A DNA stretch of 64,000 nt. Origin: DATLGB01 sp963740765 (GTDB lineage Bacteria > Actinomycetota > Thermoleophilia > Solirubrobacterales > Solirubrobacteraceae). Positions within the stretch are counted from its first letter, which is position 1. Each line of letters opens with the position of its first letter. Made by a program: the position numbers and the translations under genes. Below the pieces are notes generated by a model. The model was not told the origin of the DNA and did no database searches. It saw nothing but the letters and a program-made list of their open reading frames with translations. The stretch covers positions 186,001-250,000 of the forward strand of contig CAVUFN010000015.1 of assembly GCA_963740765.1 (NCBI GenBank), read 5' to 3'. This document shows positions 9,554 through 17,359 of the stretch, in pieces.

Positions 9554-10669
9554 ATGAACAAGAACATGCGAAAGATGCTCGGACTCGCCGCCACGGCCGC
9601 ACTCGCGGCCGGGGTGACCGCGTGTGGAGACGACACGTCCGATGCGGGCGGCAACAACGCCGCCGCAGCCAGCAGTGACAGCAAGCTCTCCGGCAAGCTC
9701 GCCGGCGCGGGTGCCTCGTCCCAGGACGCCGCCCAGCAGGCGTGGATCGCGGGCTTCCAGTCCGCCAACGAGGGCGTCACGATCTCGTACGACCCCGTCG
9801 GGTCCGGCGGCGGCCGTGAGCAGTTCAACGCCGGCGGCACGATCTACGGCGGCACCGACTCGGCCTTCAACGACGACGAGGGCGAGCTCAGCGCCGCGCA
9901 GAAGCGCTGCGGCGGGCCCGACAACTTCGTCGAGGTCCCCGTCTACATCTCCCCGATCGCCGTCATCTACAACGTCGACGGCGTCGACAAGCTCCAGCTG
10001 TCCCCCGACCTGATCGCGAAGATCTTCCACGGCGACATCAAGACGTGGGACGACCCCGCGATCGCCAAGGAGAACCCGGACGCCGAGCTCCCCGGCGAGC
10101 GCATCACGGTCGTCCACCGCTCCGACGACTCGGGCACGACCAAGAACTTCACCGATTACATGAACCAGACGGCTCCGGACACCTGGACGGACGAGCCGGA
10201 GGACGCGTGGCCGGTCAAGGGCCAGGAGGCCGCCGAGGGCACCTCGGGCGTGGTGGACGCCGTCGAGAACGGCAAGAACACGATCGGCTACGCCGACGCC
10301 AGCCAGGCCGGCGAGCTCGGCCAGGTCGCCGTCGAGGTCGGGTCGGAGGGCGTCGAGCCTTCCCCCGAGGCCGCGGCGAAGGTCGTCGAGAGCTCCGAGC
10401 TCAACCAGGAGCCGGGCAAGCACCAGGTCACCTACTCGGTCAACCGCAAGACGGACGACCCGAGCACGTACCCGATCGTCCTCGTCTCCTACGCGATGGC
10501 CTGCACCACGTACGACAAGCCCGAGGACGCCGAGCTGGTCAAGGCGTACCTGAGCTACGTCATCAGCCCCGAGGGCCAGGACGCCGCCGCCAAGAACGCG
10601 GGCTCCGCCCCGATCTCCGACGCCATCCGCGCCAAGGTCCAGCCGGCCGTCGAAGCGATCGGTAGCTGA
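9554..10669 (+). CDS. pstS: Phosphate ABC transporter substrate-binding lipoprotein PstS
   Basis: The protein has 371 residues. It is a lipoprotein: a charged N-terminus, a hydrophobic stretch, then the lipobox GVTAC with the lipidated Cys at about residue 24. The mature part begins with a low-complexity Ala/Ser/Asp segment and continues with the PstS fold: GAGASSQDAAQQAW, YDPVGSGGGREQF, GTDSAFN, VYISPIAVIYNV and HRSDDSGTTKNFTDY. The last includes the Ser/Thr/Asp phosphate-contact loop. It captures phosphate outside the membrane for PstCA. It is the first gene of pstSCAB-phoU, sits behind a Pho box, and ends overlapping pstC by 1 nt. Confidence 0.97.
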   Translation: MNKNMRKMLGLAATAALAAGVTACGDDTSDAGGNNAAAASSDSKLSGKLAGAGASSQDAAQQAWIAGFQSANEGVTISYDPVGSGGGREQFNAGGTIYGGTDSAFNDDEGELSAAQKRCGGPDNFVEVPVYISPIAVIYNVDGVDKLQLSPDLIAKIFHGDIKTWDDPAIAKENPDAELPGERITVVHRSDDSGTTKNFTDYMNQTAPDTWTDEPEDAWPVKGQEAAEGTSGVVDAVENGKNTIGYADASQAGELGQVAVEVGSEGVEPSPEAAAKVVESSELNQEPGKHQVTYSVNRKTDDPSTYPIVLVSYAMACTTYDKPEDAELVKAYLSYVISPEGQDAAAKNAGSAPISDAIRAKVQPAVEAIGS

Positions 10670-11583
10670 TGGCGGCGCGCCAGGCACCCGTCGTCCGCCG
10701 CGGCGACCGGATCTTCTCCGGGACCGTGACGGGTGCCGGCGCGTTCATCCTCGTCCTGCTGGCCGGCGTCGCCACGTTCCTCCTGGTCGAGGCGCTGCCG
10801 GCCATCACGGCCGACGCGAAGGACGTCCCCGGCGGCGAGGGGCTCCTCAAGTTCGTCGCGCCGCTCGCCTTCGGGACGCTGCTCGCCGCCGGGATCGCGA
10901 TCCTCATCGCGGTCCCGATGGCGGTGGCCGTCGCCCTCTTCATCACCTTCTACGCGCCCCGGCGCATCGCCCAGCCGCTCGGCTACCTGATCGACCTGCT
11001 GGCCGCGATCCCCTCCGTGATCTACGGGCTCTGGGGCATCGCGGTGCTCGGGCCGGCGGCCGTCGCCGGGCAGGAATGGCTTGCGGACCACCTCGGCTTC
11101 ATCCCCTTCTTCGACGGTCCCGCCTCGACCACCGGGCGCACGATGCTCGTGGTCGGGATCGTGCTGGCGGTGATGGTCCTCCCGATCATCACCGCGGTCG
11201 TCCGCGAGGTGTTCTCTCAGACGCCGCGAGCGCTGCGCGAAGCCGCCCTGGCCCTCGGCGCGACGCGCTGGGAGATGATCCGCATGACCGTCCTCCCGTT
11301 CGGCCGGTCGGCGCTGATCAGCGCGTCGATGCTCGGCCTCGGCCGCGCGCTGGGGGAGACGATGGCGGTCGCGATCATCCTGTCCGTCTCGGGTGACGTG
11401 ACGTTCAACCTGATCAGCTCGGCGAACCCGTCGACGATCGCCGCCAACGTCGCGCTCAACTTCCCCGAGTCCAGCGGCGTCGAGGTCAACGCGCTGATCG
11501 CGTCCGGCCTCGTCCTGTTCGCCATCACCCTCGTCGTCAACATGGCCGCGCGGTACGTCATCGGCCGGAGGCAGCCCGCATGA
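10669..11583 (+). CDS. pstC: Phosphate ABC transporter permease PstC
   Basis: The protein has 304 residues and about six transmembrane segments. It has the binding-protein-dependent transport signature around ALREAALALGATRWEMIRMTVLP, the EAA loop that contacts PstB. The SVIYGLWGIAVLGP segment is typical of PstC. It forms the membrane channel with PstA. The start codon overlaps the pstS stop (TGATG) and its stop overlaps the pstA start (ATGA), so translation is coupled. Confidence 0.95.
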   Translation: MAARQAPVVRRGDRIFSGTVTGAGAFILVLLAGVATFLLVEALPAITADAKDVPGGEGLLKFVAPLAFGTLLAAGIAILIAVPMAVAVALFITFYAPRRIAQPLGYLIDLLAAIPSVIYGLWGIAVLGPAAVAGQEWLADHLGFIPFFDGPASTTGRTMLVVGIVLAVMVLPIITAVVREVFSQTPRALREAALALGATRWEMIRMTVLPFGRSALISASMLGLGRALGETMAVAIILSVSGDVTFNLISSANPSTIAANVALNFPESSGVEVNALIASGLVLFAITLVVNMAARYVIGRRQPA

Positions 11584-12632
11584 GCGCCACGACCGCTTCC
11601 CCGTCCCTGCACCTGCGCCGCGGCGCCCTGCCGAGCTGGGTCCCGTGGGCCGTGGCCGGCGTCCCGCTCGCGATCGCGCTCGGCCTCGCCGCCGGGACCG
11701 ACATCTCGATCGGTGTCCTCGTGGCCTTCGCCGCGCTCGCGTCCACGGTCACGATGTACGCCGTCTCGCGCGCCGTCGAGGGCACGCGCCGCGCGCTGGA
11801 CCGGATGGTCACGTTCGCGGTCTCCCAGCTCTTCCTGCTCGCGCTGCTGCCGCTCGTCTCCGTCCTGGAGACGGTCATCAGCCGCGGCGCCGCGCGCTTC
11901 GACGTCGACTTCTTCAGCTTCAGCATGCGCAACGTCGTCGGCGACGGCGGCGGCGCGATGCACGCGATCATGGGCACGCTGATCATCACCGGCGTGGCCA
12001 CGCTGCTGGCCGTCCCGATCGGGATCCTGACGGCGATCTACCTGGTCGAGTACGGCCGCGGCCGCCTCGCCCGCGTGCTGACCTTCTTCATCGACGTCAT
12101 GACCGGCATCCCGTCGATCGTCGCCGGACTGTTCGTCTTCGCGCTGTTCGCGGTCTTCTTCGGCCCCGGCGTCCGGCTCGGCGTCATGGGCTCCGTCGCG
12201 CTGATGGTCCTGATGGTGCCGATCGTGGTGCGCTCGACCGAGGAGGTCCTGCGGATCGTGCCCGACCGGCTGCGCGAGGCGGCCTACGGGCTCGGCGTCC
12301 CCAAGTGGCGGATCATCGTCAAGGTCGTCCTCCCGACGGCGCTGGCGGGGATCGTGTCCGGCGTCATGCTCGCGATCTCGCGCGTGATGGGGGAGACGGC
12401 GCCGCTGCTGGTCACCACGGGCGTCGTCGACTCCCTGAACTACAACCCGTTCGACGGCCGGATGCAGAACCTCGCCGTCTTCGCCTTCAACGAGTACAAG
12501 AGCCCGGGCATCCCCAAGGAAGCCTTCCTCGATCGAGCGTGGGCCGCGGCCCTCACGCTGATCGCGCTCGTGATGGTGCTCAACCTCGCCGGCCGCTTCA
12601 TCTACCGCCGGTTCGGAACGGAGATTCGATGA
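11580..12632 (+). CDS. pstA: Phosphate ABC transporter permease PstA
   Basis: The protein has 350 residues. It is longer than many PstA proteins because of an extra N-terminal pair of hydrophobic segments (AVAGVPLAIALGLAAG and VLVAFAALASTVTMYAV). The core is recognisable: GTLIITGVATLLAVPIGILT, IPSIVAGLFVFALF, and the EAA loop LREAAYGLGVPKWRIIVKVVLP, followed by RVMGETAPLLVT. It pairs with PstC. It overlaps pstC and pstB by 4 nt on each side. Confidence 0.95.
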   Translation: MSATTASPSLHLRRGALPSWVPWAVAGVPLAIALGLAAGTDISIGVLVAFAALASTVTMYAVSRAVEGTRRALDRMVTFAVSQLFLLALLPLVSVLETVISRGAARFDVDFFSFSMRNVVGDGGGAMHAIMGTLIITGVATLLAVPIGILTAIYLVEYGRGRLARVLTFFIDVMTGIPSIVAGLFVFALFAVFFGPGVRLGVMGSVALMVLMVPIVVRSTEEVLRIVPDRLREAAYGLGVPKWRIIVKVVLPTALAGIVSGVMLAISRVMGETAPLLVTTGVVDSLNYNPFDGRMQNLAVFAFNEYKSPGIPKEAFLDRAWAAALTLIALVMVLNLAGRFIYRRFGTEIR

Positions 12633-13507
12633 CGGACATCTACCAGCAGGAGCCACCCTTGTCCACTCGCGCGACCCCGTCGGCGCCCCAGCCCGAGGTG
12701 GCGCGCGTCGAGCGCGCGCCGCACGAGCCGGGCACCGGCATCGAGGTCTCGGACCTCGACCTCCACTACGGGGACTTCCACGCCGTCAAGGGCGTCAACG
12801 TCACCCTGCGGCGCAATCGCGTCACCGCGCTGATCGGCTCGTCGGGCTGTGGCAAGTCGACCTTCCTGCGTTCCATCAACCGCATGCACGAGCTGGTGCC
12901 GGGCGCGACGGTCGACGGGACCGTCTCCGTCGAGGGCGAGGACATCTACGCCCCCGGCGTCGACCCGGTCTCCGTCCGCCGCCACATCGGCATGGTCTTC
13001 CAGTCTCCGAACCCGTTCCCGACGATGTCGATCTACGACAACGTCGCGGCCGGGCTCAAGCTCAACAACCGCAAGCTGCCCAAGGCCGACATGGATGCGC
13101 TCGTCGAGAAGTCGCTGCGCGGCGCACATCTGTGGGAGGAGGTCAAGGACCGCCTCGGCAAGCCGGGCGCAGGCCTCTCGGGCGGCCAGCAGCAGCGCCT
13201 CTGCATCGCCCGCGCGTGCGCGGTCGAGCCCCAGGTCCTGCTCATGGACGAGCCGGCCTCGGCGCTGGACCCGATCGCGACGCTCGCGATCGAGGACCTG
13301 ATCGCGGAGCTCAAGAAGGACTTCACGATCGTGATCGTCACCCACAACATGCAGCAGGCGGCACGCTCGTCGGACTACACGGCGTTCTTCAACATCGAGC
13401 GGACCGGCGACCCGGGTGAGCTGGTCGAGATGGGCGAGACGGACGTGATCTTCTCCAACCCGACCGACAAGCGCACCGAGGACTACGTCACGGGCAAGTT
13501 CGGGTAG
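12629..13507 (+). CDS. pstB: Phosphate ABC transporter ATP-binding protein PstB
   Basis: The protein has 292 residues from ATG 12629, which overlaps the pstA stop. The first ~45 residues are a Pro/Ala-rich extension not needed for the ABC fold. Walker A GSSGCGKST (~70), FQSPNPFPTMSIYDNV (the PstB-specific Q-loop region), signature LSGGQQQRL (~183), Walker B VLLMDEPASALDP (~205) and the switch histidine in VTHNMQQA are all present. It powers phosphate uptake and, with PhoU, reports transporter state to the Pho regulatory system. Confidence 0.97.
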   Translation: MTDIYQQEPPLSTRATPSAPQPEVARVERAPHEPGTGIEVSDLDLHYGDFHAVKGVNVTLRRNRVTALIGSSGCGKSTFLRSINRMHELVPGATVDGTVSVEGEDIYAPGVDPVSVRRHIGMVFQSPNPFPTMSIYDNVAAGLKLNNRKLPKADMDALVEKSLRGAHLWEEVKDRLGKPGAGLSGGQQQRLCIARACAVEPQVLLMDEPASALDPIATLAIEDLIAELKKDFTIVIVTHNMQQAARSSDYTAFFNIERTGDPGELVEMGETDVIFSNPTDKRTEDYVTGKFG

Positions 13508-13511
13508 CGCG

Positions 13512-14201
13512 TTGCAGTCCGTGCGCCCCGCCTTCCGTCAGGATCTCGCCTCGCTCGAGGAGCAGGCGCTGGGCGCGATCGACATCGTGGTCGAGCTGCT
13601 CGACCGGGCGATCGAGGCGGTCGAGCACCAGGACGTGGAGCTCGCCTCCATGGTGATCGCCGACGACGACCGGGTCGACGGGCGCTTCCTCGAGGTCCAT
13701 CAGTCGATCCTGTCGCTGCTGGCGCTGCAGGCTCCCGTGGCGGGGGACCTGCGGACGATCGCGGCCCTGCTGCACGTGATCAAGCACGTCGAGCGGATGG
13801 GCGACCAGTGCGTCAACATCGCCAAGCTCGTCCCGCTGGCCGGCCACGAGCCGCCGGTGGACGACGAGATGCTCGGGATGATCCGTCGCATGGGGGCGCT
13901 GGCGCGCTCGCAGGTACTGCAGTGCAAGCAGTCCTTCGCGTTGCGCGACGTCGACCTGGCGCAGGATCTCGTGCGCCAGGATGCGGAGATCAACCGCCTG
14001 AACCGGTGCGTGTTCCAGCGCGCCGTGGCGATCGGGACCGACGAGGACCGCCGCGAATGGGCGATGCACATGATGCTCATGGCCCGCGCGCTGGAGCGGG
14101 TAGGGGACAACGCTGTGGACATCGGCGAGCAGGTCGCCTTCGTCGAAACCGGTCTTTTCCGGGAGTTCTCCGATGCCTCGAGGCCCGCAAACAGCGGCTG
14201 A
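13512..14201 (+). CDS. phoU: Phosphate-signalling protein PhoU
   Basis: The protein has up to 229 residues: TTG 13512, or GTG 13521 giving VRPAFRQDL. It is an all-helical PhoU with two three-helix repeats. The metal-binding E-x3-D motifs appear as HVERMGDQCVNIAK in the first repeat and ALERVGDNAVDIGEQ in the second. PhoU links Pst transporter activity to the sensor kinase and represses the Pho response when phosphate is plentiful. It lies 4 nt after pstB, so it is the last gene of the operon. No phoR-type kinase is adjacent. Confidence 0.93.
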   Translation: MQSVRPAFRQDLASLEEQALGAIDIVVELLDRAIEAVEHQDVELASMVIADDDRVDGRFLEVHQSILSLLALQAPVAGDLRTIAALLHVIKHVERMGDQCVNIAKLVPLAGHEPPVDDEMLGMIRRMGALARSQVLQCKQSFALRDVDLAQDLVRQDAEINRLNRCVFQRAVAIGTDEDRREWAMHMMLMARALERVGDNAVDIGEQVAFVETGLFREFSDASRPANSG

Positions 14202-14207
14202 ACGGCC

Positions 14208-14246
14208 GTGAACATCCTGTGACCGGACGGTAACCGCACCTTGACT
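14208..14246 (-). promoter_or_regulatory. Pho box (four 11-bp units, inverted) upstream of the response regulator
   Basis: On the plus strand GTGAAC 14208, GTGACC 14219, GTAACC 14230 and TTGACT 14241 start exactly 11 bp apart. Their complements (GTTCAC, GGTCAC, GGTTAC) match the units at pstS and phoA, so this block is in the opposite orientation. It overlaps the expected -35 region of a -10 element TATCCT (14253-14258) that lies 9 nt before ATG 14268. That fits autoregulation. Confidence 0.65.
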
Positions 14247-14267
14247 GCGGCTTATCCTTTGTCAGAG

Positions 14268-15038
14268 ATGCGCATCGCGGTCATCGACAACGACAGTGGT
14301 TTCGACCGGGTCCTGGTCAAGCGGCTCGCCGACATGGGCTGGGAGTACCGGGTCACCGATGGCCCGCTGCCGGTCGACACGCTCGTCGCGATCAAGCTCG
14401 ACGCGCTGGTCGTCGACCTCGCCGTGCTCGGCCCGCAGGCGTGGAACTACCTGGAGACGGTGGCCCGCGAGCTGCCCTCGCTCGGCATCATCGTCGTCAC
14501 CGCACGGGCGTCGGTCGCGCAGCGCGTGCGGGGCCTGCGGATGGGTGCCGACGACTGGATGACCAAGCCGTGCCACCCGGAGGAGCTGATCGCCCGGATC
14601 GAGGCCGGCGTCCGCCGGCGCCGCATCGCCGAGGCCGGTGCGGCCGGCGAGTCCGTCACCGCCGGTGAGCTCATGGTGCGCCCGGACCAGTTCCAGGCCT
14701 TCGTCCGCGGCGAGTCGGTCGAGCTGACCCGCCGCGAGTACGAGCTGCTGCAGCTGCTCGCGTCCGCGGAGGGGCAGGTGCTCCAGCGCGAGGACATCTA
14801 CCAGCGCGTGTGGGGCTACGCCATGGCGCACGGCGACCGCTCCGTCGACGTCTTCGTCCGCAAGCTCCGCTCCAAGCTGGAGCGCGTCTCGCCGGACTGG
14901 CGCTACATCCACACCCACTTCGGCGTCGGCTACCGCTTCGCAGCGCTGCCCGCCGACGGCGGTCCGGCTCCGTCCGACGCCGCTCCCGTGCCCTCGGCGG
15001 AGGTCGCCGAGCCGGTCACGATGCCTGTCGCCGCGTGA
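14268..15038 (+). CDS. PhoB/OmpR-family response regulator
   Basis: The protein has 256 residues from ATG 14268. The receiver domain (1-120) has the acidic pair in AVIDND, the phospho-acceptor Asp in ALVVDLAVL (~50), Thr in IIVVTARA (~80) and Lys in MTKPCHPEEL (~103). The winged-helix domain (~135-228) has ELTRREYELLQLLAS, RSVDVFVRKLRSKL and IHTHFGVGYRFA. A Pro/Ala-rich tail of ~28 residues follows. Position downstream of phoU and behind a Pho box suggests the phosphate response regulator, but no cognate kinase is in the window. The stop overlaps the next start (GTGA). Confidence 0.88.
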   Translation: MRIAVIDNDSGFDRVLVKRLADMGWEYRVTDGPLPVDTLVAIKLDALVVDLAVLGPQAWNYLETVARELPSLGIIVVTARASVAQRVRGLRMGADDWMTKPCHPEELIARIEAGVRRRRIAEAGAAGESVTAGELMVRPDQFQAFVRGESVELTRREYELLQLLASAEGQVLQREDIYQRVWGYAMAHGDRSVDVFVRKLRSKLERVSPDWRYIHTHFGVGYRFAALPADGGPAPSDAAPVPSAEVAEPVTMPVAA

Positions 15039-15457
15039 CGGCCGTCCGCCGCGCGACGGCTGCGGACACCGACGCGCTGCTCTCGCTGTGGGCCGTGGGC
15101 CGGACGCCGCACGCGGTCACGGTGGATAGCGCCGAGGCGATCGCGGTCGTGCTCGCGCGGTCGGCGATCTTCGTGGTCGACGGACGCGACGGCCTGCTCG
15201 GAGCTGTCGTGGCCGGGTGGGACGGCTGGCGCGGCAACCTCTACCGGCTCGCGGTGCAGCCCGGCGACCGGCGCGGAGGGATCGGGTCCGTGCTGGTCGC
15301 CGAGGCTCAGGCGTGGCTCGTCTCGCAGGGCGCGACGCGCATCAGCGTCCTCGTCGCCTTCGAGGACGCCGGCGCCCGCCGGTTCTGGACGTCGGCCGGC
15401 TTCCGGGTGGACGAGGTCATCGGGCGGATGGTCCGCGACCTAGAATCCGCGCCGTGA
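15035..15457 (+). CDS. GNAT-family N-acetyltransferase
   Basis: The protein has 140 residues from GTG 15035, which overlaps the regulator's stop. It is a single GNAT domain: the N-terminal VRRATAADTDALLSL, the acetyl-CoA-binding core YRLAVQPGDRRGGIGSVLV (motif A, R/Q-x2-G-x-G/A form) and the C-terminal GARRFWTSAGFRVDE. The substrate is not predictable. It is translationally coupled both to the response regulator and to the next membrane protein. Confidence 0.88.
   Translation: MTAVRRATAADTDALLSLWAVGRTPHAVTVDSAEAIAVVLARSAIFVVDGRDGLLGAVVAGWDGWRGNLYRLAVQPGDRRGGIGSVLVAEAQAWLVSQGATRISVLVAFEDAGARRFWTSAGFRVDEVIGRMVRDLESAP
15441..15446 (+). promoter_or_regulatory. Probable internal -10 element for a leaderless transcript
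   Basis: TAGAAT lies inside the 3' end of the acetyltransferase gene, 7 nt before the GTG at 15454. It could give the small membrane protein its own leaderless mRNA in addition to operon read-through. Confidence 0.4.
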
Positions 15458-15807
15458 GGACCGCTCGCAACGTCGGCATCATCGTCGCGCTCGCCCTGCT
15501 GGTCTCGCAGGCGCCGGGCGGGCTGACCGCGCGCGACACCGTCTCGAACATCATCTCGGTGATCTTCTTCGGCGGCCTCGCCTTCTTCGCGTTCCGGATG
15601 TACATGGAGAACCGCACGCTGCTGTTCGACATGCCCGACCAGCGCCGGCTGCTCCTCTACGCCAGTTCCACCGCGCTCGTCTTCGCGCTCGTCGCCACCA
15701 GCAAGTTCTGGAACGACAACGGCCCGCTGATCCTCCTGTGGTTCGCCCTGATCGGCGCCGCGGCCTACGGCTTCATGGTCGTGATCCGCACCTGGCGCGA
15801 GTACTGA
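15454..15807 (+). CDS. Small multi-pass membrane protein, unknown function
   Basis: The protein has 117 residues. Three or four hydrophobic helices are visible: NVGIIVALALLVSQAP, NIISVIFFGGLAFFAFRMYM, LLLYASSTALVFALVAT and PLILLWFALIGAAAYGFMVV. It ends in a short basic tail RTWREY. I do not recognise a characterised family. The start GTG 15454 overlaps the acetyltransferase stop (GTGA). It ends the pho-linked transcription unit. Confidence 0.75.
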   Translation: MRTARNVGIIVALALLVSQAPGGLTARDTVSNIISVIFFGGLAFFAFRMYMENRTLLFDMPDQRRLLLYASSTALVFALVATSKFWNDNGPLILLWFALIGAAAYGFMVVIRTWREY

Positions 15808-15888
15808 CGCACGTTCGTCGCACCTTCGCGTCGCTTTTGTAACCGGTCCGTCTAGATCGGTGACTCGGGCTCGGCGAGCCTGGGTCGC

Positions 15889-16230
15889 GTGCCCCGTATC
15901 CGTTGTTCTCGCGGTCAGGCGTCGGTCGAGCTGGCGGTCCTGTTGCCGATCCTGGCCGTGGTGTTGCTCGGGGCCTGGCAGGCCGTGGTTGCCGCGCATG
16001 TGCACTGGTCGGCGGGCGCGGCTGCCCGCGCTGCCGCACGCGCGCGGGCGGTGGGCGGGTCGGAGTTGGCGGCCGCCCGGCGGGCACTGCCGGCGTCGCT
16101 GGATCGCGGTGTTTCAGTCGAAGACGCTTCCGGTGGCGGCGTTGCGGTGCGGGTGCGCATCCCGACGGTGCTCCCGGGACTCCACCTCGGGTCTCTGACC
16201 GCCCGTGCTTCGTTCGCGGGGCAGCGATGA
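15889..16230 (+). CDS. TadE-like pseudopilin/assembly protein
   Basis: The protein has 113 residues. The N-terminus RGQASVELAVLLPILAVVLLGAWQ is the TadE signature (G-Q-x-x-V/A-E, a glutamate at position 5 after the putative cleavage point, then one hydrophobic helix). The rest is a short extracytoplasmic beta-rich domain. Family members are minor components of Tad/Flp pilus systems. It is the first gene of a four-gene operon joined by 4-nt overlaps. The tad ATPase and TadB/C membrane genes are not in the window. Confidence 0.82.
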   Translation: MPRIRCSRGQASVELAVLLPILAVVLLGAWQAVVAAHVHWSAGAAARAAARARAVGGSELAAARRALPASLDRGVSVEDASGGGVAVRVRIPTVLPGLHLGSLTARASFAGQR

Positions 16231-16751
16231 TGCGTCGGGGCGCATTCCGGGGTGGGGCGGGAGGGGGGAGAAGTGCGGACTGGCCGCGCCGCGTTCGGCG
16301 AGTCCTGTCGTTTGCCCCCTCTCCTTCAGTGCCCCGGAGGACCGCGGCGCGACGCGCCCGATCCGAAGGCGGCCAGGCTGCGGTCGAACTGGTGGCGCTG
16401 CTCCCGGTGATCGTCGCCGTCGTCGCGGCGGTCGTGCAGGTGCTCGCCGCCGGCCGGGCGCACGAGCGCGCGGAGGCGGCCGCGGAGGCCGGCGCGGTCG
16501 CGCTGCTGCAGGCCGTTGACCCGAAGGCGGCGATCGTGCGGGCGCTCGGGCCGTCGCAGGAGCGGGCGACGTACGTGATCGACGGCCGCCGCGTGCGCGT
16601 CACGGTTCGGCCGCGCGCGTTCGCGGAGCCGCTCGCGGACGCGCTGGCGGCGACGGCGCGCGCGGACGCCGGCGAGCAGGCCGAGCCGATGGCGCGCACG
16701 GTCGTGCGCGGGGGTGACGGCGAGGGCTCGCGCCCGGAGGACGACAGGTGA
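16227..16751 (+). CDS. TadE-like protein, second copy
   Basis: The protein has 174 residues from ATG 16227, which overlaps the preceding stop (ATGA). A basic, Gly-rich N-terminal leader of ~45 residues precedes GGQAAVELVALLPVIVAVVAAVVQV, the TadE-type signature with its conserved Glu and single membrane helix. A short globular part follows (YVIDGRRVRVTVRP). The C-terminus overlaps the next gene by GTGA. An internal start nearer the signature cannot be excluded. Confidence 0.72.
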   Translation: MMRRGAFRGGAGGGRSADWPRRVRRVLSFAPSPSVPRRTAARRARSEGGQAAVELVALLPVIVAVVAAVVQVLAAGRAHERAEAAAEAGAVALLQAVDPKAAIVRALGPSQERATYVIDGRRVRVTVRPRAFAEPLADALAATARADAGEQAEPMARTVVRGGDGEGSRPEDDR

Positions 16752-17359
16752 GCGAGCTGTTGAGCCGAGCGGGCGCGCTGTTCGTGGCACCGGCGGCCGC
16801 GCCCGCGCGCACGTCGGTCGTGGCGCCGCCGCCGGCGGGAATCGCGGGCGTGCTCGCCTCGGCCGAGGTGCTGCCCGCGGTGGCGGGTGGCGTGGCGGCG
16901 GCGCTCCGGAGCGCCCATCGCGCGCGCACCGCGCTCGTGCTCCGGCCCGGTGACCCGCCCGCGCCACAACCCGCGTTCCCGGCCGCCCGCGCGCTCGCCC
17001 GGCGGCTCGCCGCGCGCGAGCTCCCGGCGGAGCCTGCGGGCGCGCTCGTGCGCGTCGCCCTGCCCGCCGATCCCGACGCCGGCGTACGCGAGGCGTGGCG
17101 CGCGATCACCGCGGCCGGCAGCGTGCCCACCATCATCGCGCTCGCCGCGCGCAGCGACGGCTACGACGCCCTGCTCGCCCAGACCGACGCGCTCTACGTC
17201 GCCACGTCCGCCGACCTCACCGACCTCGCGCTCGCCTCCCTCGCCGTCCTCGGCCCGCCGGCGTCGCGCCTCGCGCCACCCACCTCCTTCATCGCCCGCC
17301 GTTGCGCCACGCTCGGCCTCACCCGCCTCGATCTCCGCCCGTCCGAGGTGCACGCATGA
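16748..17359 (+). CDS. Uncharacterised protein of the Tad-like operon
   Basis: The protein has 203 residues and is Ala/Arg/Leu-rich. I recognise no domain. The middle resembles an alpha/beta Rossmann-like pattern (TALVLRPGD, ALVRVALPAD, TIIALAARSDGYDALLAQTDALYVAT), somewhat like the region of CpaE/ParA-type proteins after the P-loop, but there is no Walker A motif and I do not assign it. The start overlaps the upstream stop and its stop overlaps the next start (ATGA), so it is translated with the pilus-like genes and probably works with them. Confidence 0.65.
   Translation: MSELLSRAGALFVAPAAAPARTSVVAPPPAGIAGVLASAEVLPAVAGGVAAALRSAHRARTALVLRPGDPPAPQPAFPAARALARRLAARELPAEPAGALVRVALPADPDAGVREAWRAITAAGSVPTIIALAARSDGYDALLAQTDALYVATSADLTDLALASLAVLGPPASRLAPPTSFIARRCATLGLTRLDLRPSEVHA

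Noticed and set aside
16748..17359. Assignment of this gene as CpaE/TadZ
   Set aside because: It has only a vague alpha/beta pattern. No Walker A or receiver motif can be seen, so I left it unassigned.
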